A model generated the notes under the pieces. It saw only the letters and a list, made by a program, of their open reading frames with translations, was not told where the DNA came from and did no database searches. From assembly GCA_030247855.1 (NCBI GenBank), contig JAPDRN010000026.1, positions 62,001-126,000 on the forward strand: a stretch of 64,000 bases of DNA, in the 5' to 3' direction. Positions 46,092 through 56,095 of the stretch are shown here, piece after piece. Within the stretch, counting starts at the first letter, position 1. Each line of letters opens with the position of its first letter. The position numbers and the translations under genes are program-made. Source of the stretch: Knufia peltigerae. Lineage: Eukaryota; Ascomycota; Eurotiomycetes; Chaetothyriales; Trichomeriaceae.

Positions 46092-47644
46092 ATGCGCAAA
46101 CGAACCTTCACGTCGAGCGCAACGGCGCTGCTGCTTCTCACGGCTTCCGTGGTCAGCGCAAAGCATGGTGTTCACGATCATCTCGAATCGCTTCACAAAC
46201 GACACCGCGCCAACCGCCAGTTGGATGCGCGATCAACCGCTGAGAATGGCGCACACGGTGTTGAACTGAGGTCGACCGCGGAGACAACATCCAAGGCACC
46301 GATTGAGAAGCGAGGTGGACAATGCGCCTTTCCCACAGATGCTGGTTTGGTCGCAGTGACTCCAGGAGAACAGAATGCAGGGTGGGCTATGAGCCCTAAC
46401 CAGCCTTGTACGCCTGGAAACTACTGTCCATACGCTTGCCCACCAGGTCAAGTTATGATGCAGTGGGATCCCAGTGCGACATCATATTCGTATCCAAAGT
46501 CAATGGTCAGTAGGCCGCTCAAGATACCTGGGTGCATTGAGCTAATCTCAAACAGAACGGCGGTTTGTATTGCGACGACAATGGCAACATTCAGAAGCCC
46601 TTCCCAGACAAACCATATTGCCAATCTACCGCCACCAACATTGGTGTACAGAACAACGCGGGCGGTGTCGTATCTTTCTGTCAGACCGTGCTTCCTGGCA
46701 ATGAAGCCATGCTTATCCCAACTTCCGTGACCGATTTTGCCACTCTCGCTGTTCCGGGCACCAACTACTGGTGTGGGACTGCAGCTCACTACTACATCAA
46801 TCCTCCTGGAATCGACACTGACACGGCCTGTGTCTGGGGTACGCACGCCAACCCTTTCGGTAACTGGTCCCCCTACGTGGCTGGTGCCAATGTCGATAAT
46901 TCTGGAAACACATTTATCAAGCTGGGGTGGAACCCGATCTATCTCGAGCCGGCCACACCTTTCCGCAATAACATGCCAGACTGGGGTGTAAAGATCGATT
47001 GTCCCAATGGCGGCTGCCACGGCCTTCCCTGCTCGATTGATCCTAGCCAGAACCAGGTCAACCAGATGATCGGCAGTGCCACCGATGGCGCCGGTGGTGG
47101 CGCATTTTGCGTGGTCACCGTAGACCAGGGAGCAACCGCAAACTTTGTCGTATTCAACACGGGAGGTTCGCAGACCGACAACAACAGCGGCGGCAGTAGC
47201 AGCAGCAGCAGCAGCAACAGCGGGGGCCCTTCAAGTGGCTGGAACAAGGGTGGCCAGTTCTACCAGTCGACCAGCGTTGCGGCAACAACGACTAGCAGCT
47301 CGACATCATCCAGCACCACAACCTCGGAATCTAGCACTACCAGCGCCTGGACATCGTCCTCTACCACCACAAGCTCGACGAACGCCCGGGCCTCGACGTC
47401 TGCCAGCAGCACCTGGCACTCCAGAGCGCCGACGCACTCGCCCTACTATTCCATGTTCAACTCAACAACGCCGACGGGGAGCCATGGCCACAGCTCCGCC
47501 GAAGCCACCGCCACTCCCGCCGGACCCAGCTCGTCAGCTCAACCTTCGGTGCTATCAGCAACCGGAGCTGCCTCGTCAATCCAGATTTCTTCTGTTGTTG
47601 GCCTACTCTCCGCTCTGGCCTTTTACGCCGTGGCAGCATTGTAA
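46092..47644 (+). CDS. SUN-family cell-wall protein with GPI-type tail
   Basis: Exons 46092-46505 and 46556-47644, phase 0, 50-base intron; 500 residues. A signal peptide (about 1-23) is followed by a short basic, possibly Kex2-processed pro-region (KR at 73-74). The Cys-rich SUN domain covers about residues 76-330: CAFPTDAGL, NAGWAMSPNQPCTPGNYCPY, ACPPGQVMMQWDP and CVWGTHANPFGNWSPY. A Ser/Thr-rich stalk with AGC-encoded Ser repeats follows. The C-terminal hydrophobic tail (ISSVVGLLSALAFYAVAAL) looks like a GPI-anchor signal. SUN proteins (Sim1/Uth1/Sun4, Psu1/Adg3) act on beta-1,3-glucan during septation and wall remodelling and are classed as GH132. The GPI tail points to the Adg3-like branch rather than the freely secreted SunA branch. 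That sub-assignment is inference. Confidence 0.88.
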
Positions 47645-48959
47645 AGCTCTGTTAACCCACACCGCGTTGTTTGCAGAAGAGGCGTCTGTATTCCGAGCAG
47701 TAATGTGGTTCTCGGAGCCGCCTCTAGCGCAGCTGGACTTGCAAAGTGAACACTTTTGGTTATACTCCGATGTGTACGGAGAGGAGTAGCTATCAATATC
47801 GATATCTATGTCGGGCTGGACCACCTTTTGGGAACCGATGTTTTTTTTGTTTTCAACTTTTACAAACGTCGATACCCATTTTGTTGTTGGAGATATTGTT
47901 GCCTTTTTGGAAATAACAACCAGCCAACCTTTTGTTTCCTCTGTTCAGGAGAGAGGAAACCCATTCTGGTAATGCCGGCTACAGAAGTTTATGTTTTTGT
48001 TCGAGCACATGGTCATTTTCATTCCACATCCACCCGCACACACTCATCTTTGATTATTCTTGTGGATAAAAAGTCGACTACATAGGGGAAATTCGAGCCA
48101 GAGGAGGGGAATTTTTTCCTGTTGATGTACCCCGGAGTATTTGTCCCCCCCGGTGAGGAGGAGGGTTCATGTATGTTGTTTGAAGGCCTTGTTGGATTCT
48201 GTTTTTGGTTTCCTAACGATATCCACGTTTGGGTTTTATTTTGGAGGAGAGATGACAAGAAGTGAGTGATAGTAGGCACGTTTTGAGGGAGGGTACAATT
48301 GGAGTATATATATATATACAGACAGTACACTACGAGTACTTTTAGCTAAGGTAGTTGAATTGTAATGTAAAATATTGCAATACTTTTTAGAAAATTACGG
48401 AGTCCAGCTTACCGACTGTGGATGTCGTTAGGCTTCATACCCTTCGGCATTTGTAGACTTCAAGGTAAAATTCAGTCCTGTTACCATCTATAGTCGTAGT
48501 GAGTGTAGGTATTCTTGAAGCCTCATGCTGTATGTGGCGGAGGAAATTATGTCCGTGTCCGGGGTTTGGCGGGCGATCATCACCTTTTCCAACCCCTCCA
48601 CTTCGTCCTCCTCGACTCACAAGCTGCGTTATTCTGTGCCCGCAGAAACATCTCAGCCTTCGACATAGAACGACATACTACTCAACATAGAGTCCTGCCT
48701 TTTGCTTGGAACACGAACCAAGAACCCTTTCAAACCAATCATTCTTTCGGACGCATCATCTGTACCCTCCCCCCCGGCAATCCTCACAACTCTCGCCCTC
48801 GGGAAATAGAATCGCTGATTGTGTCTCCCTCCCACCTCTGGCCTCTTCCTCACGCTTCCTCCCTTCCTCCTCCCTTCATCTCGACATCAACCCCCGTCCG
48901 TTTACAACATCTACGAGTAGTACATACGCAAACGGCAAGGAAAAAATACAACCTCAAAG
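47645..48959. other. Intergenic, 1.3 kb
   Basis: Downstream of the SUN gene and upstream of ist1. It contains a TA microsatellite at about 48305-48319 and a pyrimidine-rich leader from about 48770. No gene is recognised. Confidence 0.55.
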
Positions 48960-50140
48960 ATGCCAGCGGCATCACCTCAGACAGTACGTTTATTTGTCCC
49001 CCTCTCTACCACACCCACGTCGTCATCTGACAGAGTCTCAACAAGGTAAAACTGAAATCCACCCTCCGACTGTTGATCCCGAGACTCCGGAATGCCCAAA
49101 AGAAGGACACGGCGTTGTCGATCGCGGCTCGTCGAGAGATGGCCGACTTGCTGTCCCAGTCGCGCGAAGCCTCCGCGCGGATCCGGGTCGAAAACATCAT
49201 CCACACCGACATCACCGTGGAACTGATGGAGATTTTGGAACTGTACGCCGAGTTGCTCCTGGCGCGCGCGGGACTGCTGGATGTTCGGGACAAGAATATA
49301 AAAGAAGGCCTCGCCGGGGACGAGGGCAGCAGCAACAACAACAACAACAACAACAACAACACGGGCCTGGAGGAAGCCGCGGCGAGCATCATCTACGCCG
49401 CACCCCGACTGGCCCGGGACGTGCGCGAACTGGGCATCGTGCGGAACATGCTCGTCGAGAGGTTCGGCAAGGAATTCGCGGTCAGGGCCAACGACAACAC
49501 CGACGGCGTCGTGCCGGCCCGGGTCAGTGAGAAGCTGAAAGTCGACCCGCCCAGCCAAAAGCTGGTCCAGGCCTACCTGGAGGAGATAGCCCGGGCCTAC
49601 GGCGTGGATTGGCCTCCTCGCCGCGAGACCGAAGACCTGGACGAACTGGGCAGGGAGGTTGATCGAGAAGAACAGGCCGACGACGACGGCGACGATGACG
49701 GTGGAGTGGGAGGAGGAATGAAGGAAACCCCGATCCTGGCCGACGGGTTCGGTGCCCAACAACAACGACAACCCCCGCCTTCGACGCCCCAGAAACCACC
49801 AAACAAGATCGACATCGGTTCCTTGCAAAACGCCACTCCACCTTCGAGTCTGGCTCCAGGAGGCGCCAAAAGTCCCGTCTCCGTGGCCCCTCCGGCACCC
49901 AGGTCGGACAATCCGAGCCCGAAAGTCAGGTTACCCGGCGGTGGGGAGATAGGAAAGGATAACGGTAATAGTAACAAAAACAACAATATCACCAGCAGAG
50001 GTAGACCGGCGACGACGACGAACAAAGGCAAGACGACTTCCACGACGAGTGGGGGAGGGTCTATTCCTACTGGACCTGTCCCTGGTAAAGTCCCTACGGT
50101 TGATGATCTGGCAAAGAGGTTCCAGGCGTTGAAACGGTGA
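48960..50140 (+). CDS. ist1: Ist1-family ESCRT-III regulator
   Basis: A 24-base first exon (48960-48983) and a second exon (49034-50140) join over a 50-base intron; 376 residues. The N-terminal Ist1 helical domain covers about residues 9-185 (SLNKVKLKSTLRLLIPRLRN, KDTALSIAARREMADLL, SARIRVENIIHTDITVELME, ELLLARAGLL, EAAASIIYAAPRLARDVREL). A run of nine AAC-encoded Asn (49334-49360) interrupts a loop of the domain near residue 109. The tail is Pro/Ser/Gly-rich and disordered. It ends in a helix (DDLAKRFQALKR) like the MIT-interacting motif used to bind Vps4 and related MIT proteins. Ist1 tunes Vps4 and ESCRT-III in endosomal sorting and membrane scission. The start choice depends on the splice, which restores the conserved SLNKVK beginning. 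Confidence 0.9.
49334..49360 (+). repeat. AAC trinucleotide run (nine Asn codons) inside ist1
   Basis: Nine uninterrupted AAC codons encode poly-Asn in a loop of the Ist1 domain. Pure codon repetition indicates replication slippage; the length probably varies between strains. Confidence 0.9.
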
Positions 50141-51016
50141 TTGGGGGATTTCACAATGAACTTTGATCGAAGTGGTTTTTTTAACGAACATGAATATCTG
50201 TTATGATGAGGAAATTACGAACACTAAGAAACATCTCAACATCTCTAAGATCTACAAGGCGGGGGGGGGATCATGCTCGATGAATGTATTCAGGTTACTC
50301 TGTATTTTTCCCTTGTGTAGCCTTTATGTTGTAGGTGCCCGGAGGGAGTAGTATACAGCATGTGCTTCTTCATGGTTCTGTCTGTGAATCGCGTTGCGTC
50401 CATATGTCTCGGGCTTTGGGCACCGAAGACGATAAAGGCTTGGACGATGGTGGTGTTGGATTCCTGCCATGTCCATCCGCTGATGGAGCACCACGGTACG
50501 GATATCCTCCGATCATTCCTCCATGGCGGTGAGGTGGGACCTCTCCTGAACCAGCTCATCAGATACCGTAGTGTACGTGGTCTGGCGGATTTCGTCTGCA
50601 AAAGGGCCCTGGTAGTGATGGTGTGTACGGGAGTACAGCTCGAGCGGCTTGTCATAACACCTTGTACTGCGTCCGTCGGCATAACACTCTCCTTTTGTCA
50701 GTCTAACAGAACAGCCGTGGGGCCCCTCTTTTCCAGTCTTGTTCTGATGCTGATGAATCGCTTTCCCGTCGCATCCCAAGATCGGACTGGTTTCAGACAG
50801 CTCATGTCAGGAAAACCGTGGTCCGAGAGGCAGAAATGTTTTTGTGTCGTGAGAGGCGTAAGAAATAGTTGTCCGGGGTCCCAACAGAGTAAGAGTGCCT
50901 TTATTCCTGTTGTACTGTACCGGTCTCGTACTGTCGATCCTGGCGACCCCCTGATCATATCATATCATATTTTGTTGTGATCCGGGATTTCATCTCGTAG
51001 AGAAAAAAGAGAAGTC
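50141..51016. other. Intergenic, 0.88 kb, unexplained open frame
   Basis: Between the convergent ist1 and AP-2 sigma genes. A plus-strand frame of 206 codons (50360-50980) is open but resembles nothing I know, and the opposite strand is also open at 50290-50682. A CATAT repeat lies at about 50955-50970. Confidence 0.45.
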
Positions 51017-51646
51017 TCACTCCAACTTGTCCAAGTGTTCCAGTCTGGTCAACACGACCTGTTTGCTCGTCTCTTCAATCTCCCCGGCCAAAAAGACCTC
51101 GTCCAGGATGGCGTAGACCTTGTAAAAGTTGAAGACCAGGTCCAACTCGCAGACGTTCCCAAAGAACTGGTCCAGGACCTCCACGAAGAAATGAATGGCC
51201 TCGAGGTAGGCCAGTTCGTTGTCGTTGGCGTCGACGCACACGCAGAAGAACAACCCGGCGTACCGTCGGTAGACGATCTTCGTGGACGACAGGTTCTGCC
51301 GGACCAAGGGTTGGTGGCCACCCGAGGAAGAAGAACTGCTGCTGGGTGCGCTGCGGAATTCGACAAAGTTGGACTGGTACTTTTGGTCTCGGGGGGCAAT
51401 CAGACGGTGGACCTGTCGATGATTCAAACAAGGAGGGATCTCGTCAGCTCTATGGTAGGTACGCACGGATGAATAGACGAGGGAGCGAAGGACGCAGGGA
51501 AGGAAGAGAGTGATTGAGTGACTGGAGTTGTGACTGCGTACCTCTCCCTTTAACTTGACCTTTTCTTCATCCGTGTACGGCGCGTACCATTTGGCGAGTC
51601 GAGTCTTGCCTTGACGGTTTTGGACCAGGATGAAAGATAGGACCAT
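51017..51646 (-). CDS. aps2: AP-2 complex small subunit sigma
   Basis: Exons 51542-51646 and 51017-51412, joined in phase 0 across a 129-base intron that is itself free of stops; 166 residues. The ATG at 51646 starts the invariant MVLSFILVQNRQGKTRLAKW. Other near-invariant blocks are APRDQKYQSNFVEFR, YRRYAGLFFCVCVDANDNEL, YLEAIHFFVEVLDQFFGNVC, FNFYKVYAILDEVFLAGEI and the ending RLEHLDKLE. AP-2 sigma is part of the clathrin adaptor at the plasma membrane and binds dileucine cargo signals. The protein is about 20 residues longer than the usual 142-145 because of a Ser-rich insertion (nucleotides 51284-51352) between FVEFR and TKIVYRR. I see no GT-AG pair that would remove it. Confidence 0.93.
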   Translation of the reverse strand: MVLSFILVQNRQGKTRLAKWYAPYTDEEKVKLKGEVRSHNSSHSITLFLPCVLRSLVYSSVRTYHRADEIPPCLNHRQVHRLIAPRDQKYQSNFVEFRSAPSSSSSSSGGHQPLVRQNLSSTKIVYRRYAGLFFCVCVDANDNELAYLEAIHFFVEVLDQFFGNVCELDLVFNFYKVYAILDEVFLAGEIEETSKQVVLTRLEHLDKLE

Positions 51647-52182
51647 GATGATGACAAGACTTTTGGAAAAACACAAAGATCAATGCCAACGGTGCCTGCG
51701 TTGTGCCGTCGCGTAAGGCTTTCGATACCGTGGTCCAAAAGTAAAGTCTACGAGTAAAGAAGTCGTGGTAGTTGGTACTCCGGGGTTCAAAGGTGGTGGT
51801 TTAATGCCAGGGTCCGTCAACTCCGCAGCTGCGCTCGGTCGGATGTTGACCATTCACAATCCTCGTTCTACCAGAACAGACGAATACACAATCACCAGTT
51901 TATCTCGTTTTTTCAGTTGTCTGAGTTGTAGACTACACCCGGGTCAACATTCTATAACCTGCTTGCAATCTACATGTATATACTCCGTATACTGCACACT
52001 ACATAGTTTCATGACCGAGCGCCCTGCAAATGCAAAAATAGCTGAACTAGCTAGCTACCTTTTGACAACCCGGAGTACTGTGTAAGAAAAGTTCTCGATC
52101 TTTGTTTCGAGAAAATTTTCGCTTTGCCTTTTGATAAAGAAAATATAGACCTCATGTCAAGGTCGGGTACACCCACACCCGA
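51647..52182. other. Intergenic, 0.54 kb
   Basis: Promoter of aps2 and 3' flank of the carnitine carrier gene. One TACTCCGTA lies at 51981-51989. Nothing else is recognised. Confidence 0.55.
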
Positions 52183-53172
52183 TCAACCAAACATCTGGTT
52201 CATGGCCTTGTGAGCCAATTCCACTCCCACAAAGGTCGCCGCGTTGGCCGGCACCGCTCTGGCCAAAGCAGGTCCGAACCCTGGGAAGAAAGCCTTGACA
52301 CCTCCGCTCCTGTACACTCCCGAAATGACACCACTTATCGTCGGCCGCCCTTCCGCGGTCTGTATCCTGGACTTGATGGTGTCGACGGGGAAGACTGGAA
52401 TCCACATGGCCACGCCCGCCGCACCACCCGCGGTCATGACGGCGGGTAGACTGAGCTCGCCCGTGGCGTTTCCGTTCTCGTCCTTCGGGCTGAGACTGCG
52501 CTTGACGTACTCGTACACCGCAAAGTAGGCCGCCGAGCCAGGTCCGTCACGGGCCAGGGTCATGGCGCTTCCTCGAAACACGGAGCGGATGCCACCTTCC
52601 TTGTACAGTTGTCTCACGACATCGACGCCGCCGCTGTACTTTGATTTCTCGCCGGGAGCGAGTTGTTTCTGGCCCTGGATCTGCAAGAGCACCTTCACCC
52701 GCTCAAAGGGGGCGGTGATCAAGGTCATGGGGATGGCGGAGAAGAAGCCGGCCGCCGACACCTGGCCGATGCTGTATTGCCGGGTGTTGTTGACGACGGG
52801 GACCGTGCTGAAGGTGTCGACCAACCTCTTGCCCATGTCGTAGCCCCAAAAGCTGACGGCGAACATGGGCGTGACGCCGACCAAGGGCGCAGATACACCG
52901 GCGTAGAGACCCCGCGCGAGACCTTCCCGGGCGACCGTCTTCCTGACCACGTCCATCGCTCCGCTGTAGACTCCCTTCTCTGCCGTCTGAAGTCGCACCT
53001 TGACCAGGTCAAAGGGGTGGCCCACGATCACGGCGCAGATGCCTCCGACACCACCAGCGGCGAGAGACCTCAGGCCCGACACGGCACCCTTTGCTTTCTC
53101 CTTGACCTCCTCCTTCAGCTCTTCTTTCGTCGGGAGCTCGTCCACCGACGTGGGTATCGTCGCAGGGGCCAT
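52183..53172 (-). CDS. acuH: Mitochondrial carnitine/acylcarnitine carrier
   Basis: One exon, 329 residues. The ATG at 53172 gives the expected N-terminus; the longer open frame upstream has no mitochondrial-carrier sequence. Three Solcar repeats each carry the PX[DE]XX[KR] signature: PFDLVK (53-58), PFERVK (155-160) and PVDTIK (262-267). The blocks GHPFDLVKVRLQTAEKGVYS, LYAGVSAPLVGVTPMFAVSF and SAAYFAVYEYVKRSL match the Crc1/AcuH/CACT subfamily. The carrier exchanges acylcarnitines for carnitine across the inner membrane, bringing acetyl and fatty-acyl units made in peroxisomes or cytosol into mitochondria. In A. nidulans acuH is needed for growth on fatty acids and is controlled by FarA/FarB. 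One CCGAGG site lies 470 bases upstream (53642-53647). Confidence 0.92.
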   Translation of the reverse strand: MAPATIPTSVDELPTKEELKEEVKEKAKGAVSGLRSLAAGGVGGICAVIVGHPFDLVKVRLQTAEKGVYSGAMDVVRKTVAREGLARGLYAGVSAPLVGVTPMFAVSFWGYDMGKRLVDTFSTVPVVNNTRQYSIGQVSAAGFFSAIPMTLITAPFERVKVLLQIQGQKQLAPGEKSKYSGGVDVVRQLYKEGGIRSVFRGSAMTLARDGPGSAAYFAVYEYVKRSLSPKDENGNATGELSLPAVMTAGGAAGVAMWIPVFPVDTIKSRIQTAEGRPTISGVISGVYRSGGVKAFFPGFGPALARAVPANAATFVGVELAHKAMNQMFG

Positions 53173-53999
53173 GGTAGTAAACAGGTAAATGGGATTTTGG
53201 AGGTCAATGAAAAAGGGCTCGAGCTCAAGAATAGTGGTGTGCGGTAACCACCGTGGGTATTTCCAAGATTTTGTGTGCGACTCCGGGAGCGCAGCGCGAC
53301 CAGCGGACGGATGGACAAGATAAAAAAAAGTGATCAACAGAGCGCCGCCGAGAAGCTCCCAAGAGGAGGGGCAGATGCTAGACGCGCGTGGTGGTTGGGA
53401 GGAGACAGAGGGAGGATTCGTTTAGGGACCAATTGATATCATGGTTCGAGCAGACCTTTGAAGAACAGACAATATTGTCTCAAGTCTTTTGTCTACCACG
53501 AGAGAAAGAGATGCTGCAGAAAGATTTTCTATTTTATTTGACTTGGAGACACACGAGTGACGGCAACATGCATCTGCTGGCTGGCCCCAAGATCCTCCAG
53601 AAGGCGGTAACTTTCCCCCTTGTAGCATGAGAAAGTAACAACCGAGGCTCGGACGCAGCACATGGAGTATCTGGAGACTCCGGCCAGTTTTCGCACCAAC
53701 GGACCTTGTTCGGAACGAGTCCACCGGAGGGCAATTGTTTTCTTCCACCAAGCCGGCAACAGTTCGGTCACGCACAATACTGTAGATTTGGCAGACAAAG
53801 GTCATGTAAGGTCAGTCACTGCATGTGTGTATATATCAAATATACGCTTTTGAAGATGATTGCCCATTGTCCAGCCTCCACCTAACGCCATCTGCAACTA
53901 TCTACTCGTATCGAGCATAATGTACAATGATCAGAGATTGTCCAGAGTCAGCGGTGCGTACCCGAATGGTGCACTCGTGAATGCTACAACACACTGTAC
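53173..53999. other. Intergenic, 0.83 kb, promoter of the carnitine carrier
   Basis: Holds one CCGAGG (53642-53647) followed by CTCGG, so the core occurs with an imperfect inverted copy (CCGAGGCTCGG, 53642-53652). No gene is recognised. Confidence 0.5.
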
Positions 54000-55259
54000 T
54001 TAATGGTGTCGAACGGCTCCATGCATCGCCTTCATCATCTCTCCGAGTTTGTCACCAAACAAGAGGTGCGCTTCGGCAACAAGGACCATTGTGAAGAAAA
54101 ACCAGCAGGCCATCACGATCAACGCCACCTTGATCATGAGTTTGACCAAACGAATCCGGCTGGCCCAGGCAAAGCTTCTCCATGCCTCGACAAGACCAAT
54201 CTTGCCTTGACCGCCAAGGATCGTGGGCGTCGTCTTGCCACCAAAGGTTCTGTCGAATGGGACAATTGTTTCGTCTTCCTCTGGCAGCATTGACGCAGCT
54301 ACTCTGACCATGGTCACGCTGGCAGGGATCTGTAGGAGAATGAACAGAAGGACGCTAAGGAACATGCCCATGATGCCCTGTGCGCCCACCGCGTAGAGAT
54401 CTTTCTTGTCGGGTGTATAGTCGGGGTTGTCCATGTGCTTGAGAGAGCCGAAACTGCCGCAGACCAGCATAGGCAAGATGGCGACCACTTGATTGGCAGT
54501 GGCCCACAGAGCAACAGCAGGCGCAATCTTTGGCCAGGTCTTGAATGATGGGATTCGTTGGTACCATCGTTTTGGGTTGGGCTCCGAAATGACGATATGT
54601 ATCCAGCCCATGTGGAAAGTTGACAGTATCGTCTCGACAGCAATGGTGGCGAAAGCAATTCCGAGTCGACTGCCGAAAGCAATCCTGAGTCGACCGCCGA
54701 ATGCAGTTCCAATGATAGTAACAAAGATGGAAAGAATGATGCCGCTGAGAATGTTCCAGGCGAGGAACATTGACAGACCACGGAGTCGTGACCAGTAACC
54801 AGCTCGTGCTCGAAGGTGAAGTATCGTTGCCCGGATGGACGCCGTCACCGGTTTGTTGCGGACCAAGAGCATGTCCCCGTCTTCTTCATCCGTGGGCTTT
54901 GGAGCAGCGGACTCAGAGTATGCGGGAGGATTGGTTGGCTCCATAGTATCGACCGGGACGTAGGCTTCGGTCTCGGGCGATTCGATCATGCACAGGGTTG
55001 GGAGAATGTGACCATAGGTGTAGATGATCTAGGTAAGAATTAGTACAAAGTTGTCAGGAAATAGTCTATCGCTTCTTACCGTAAACATGAAGAGGACGAC
55101 GGCAAAACCACTGAGAAAGAAGACGAGGCCGGAGACTGGAGGGACTTGAGGTGGCTTTCCATCACCATGCTGGCTGTCGTCTGCGGCGGCCATCATCCCA
55201 TGCATACCCCCATGGGCAGCCTCCATGCCGCGACGGACAAAATGCGATGTGAGAGTCAT
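54000..55259 (-). CDS. Multi-pass membrane protein of unknown function (about six TM)
   Basis: Exons 55080-55259 and 54000-55028 join in phase 0 over a 51-base intron; 402 residues. TM segments are visible at the splice junction (LVFFLSGFAVVLFMFTIIYT) and then as GLSMFLAWNILSGIILSIFV, LGIAFATIAVETILSTFHMG, AVALWATANQVVAILPMLV, GIMGMFLSVLLFILLQIPAS and VKLMIKVALIVMACWFFFTM. A Pro/Glu/Ser-rich hydrophilic stretch follows TM1. Between TM5 and TM6 is the striking conserved-looking MLPEEDETIVPFDRTFGGK. Relatives in fungal databases sometimes carry a 'ubiquitin conjugating enzyme' label, as I recall; I see no UBC fold or catalytic Cys context to support it. The function is unknown; a plasma or endomembrane location is inference. 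Confidence 0.85.
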
Positions 55260-56095
55260 TGGTATGGTGTAGACTGATTGCCAGGTTTGAAGTGAATGGA
55301 TAGGTACAAAGAAATGAGGGTTAGGAGGAAAGAGAAGGTGAGATGAGACGTTCTTTATGATGATGTGCAGGCAACGCTCAATGGAGTGACGACCGGCTTC
55401 CCGGCTCGAATGATGGCGGGTTGGGGCCTAATGAATGCGCCTTAGCTACCGGGTACTGGCTGATACCCAGTAAATGTGATGGCGCAGGGAGACGGATACT
55501 CGGACTCACACCTAAATGGGTGGCCGAGCATTACGTGTTTCACAGGGACAAAGCGCCCTTGACGAATCTCGCCAATAGGCATCTGAGGTCCCCCGCTAGC
55601 CTCAGGCTGTTTCGAGACTGCGCCTCTATCCCTCCTCTAAGCCCATAGCGAAAATCTCAGTCTACAAAGACCAGTTCACAATCGCTGCAATTCCATTAGT
55701 ATTGATCTAATTGTTACAGACACGGGGACACGGGTCAAAGATCAAGACATGGTATGGCTGATACTGACCACTGGACTCAAGACTCTGGGGCTTGGAGATA
55801 TCACGCTGTTCACAGACTCGAGCCACAATCTTAGGCTTGGGACCCCCCTGGCCCCTTCGTGTGTCAGTCCTGTCGTGCTTACGAGTACAGACAACCATGG
55901 TCTGATACGGAGTATGCTCACGTTCAACCCTGCTAACACAAGTGAGCGCTTACAGAGGGCGGAAAAGTGTGAGCAAGTTTAGCCGGGAGACAAAAAGGAT
56001 TTCAACTAGTTCCGCTACTTCTTCTTGAGCTGTTTGAGTATTCTTCTTTCTTGTTCAGCAAGCGCATACATCTGAACGGTGACACGCTTCATGCA
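55260..56095. other. Intergenic, 0.84 kb
   Basis: Promoter of the six-TM gene and 3' flank of the phosphatase gene. One TACGGAGTA lies at 55906-55914. No gene is recognised. Confidence 0.55.

Noticed and set aside
48706..49530. 274-codon plus-strand frame overlapping ist1
   Set aside because: Out of frame with the conserved Ist1 domain; it reads the AAC run as poly-Gln and has no recognisable fold.
48977..49828. 283-codon minus-strand frame opposite ist1
   Set aside because: Antisense shadow; the translation is dominated by Val/Arg repeats from the coding strand composition.
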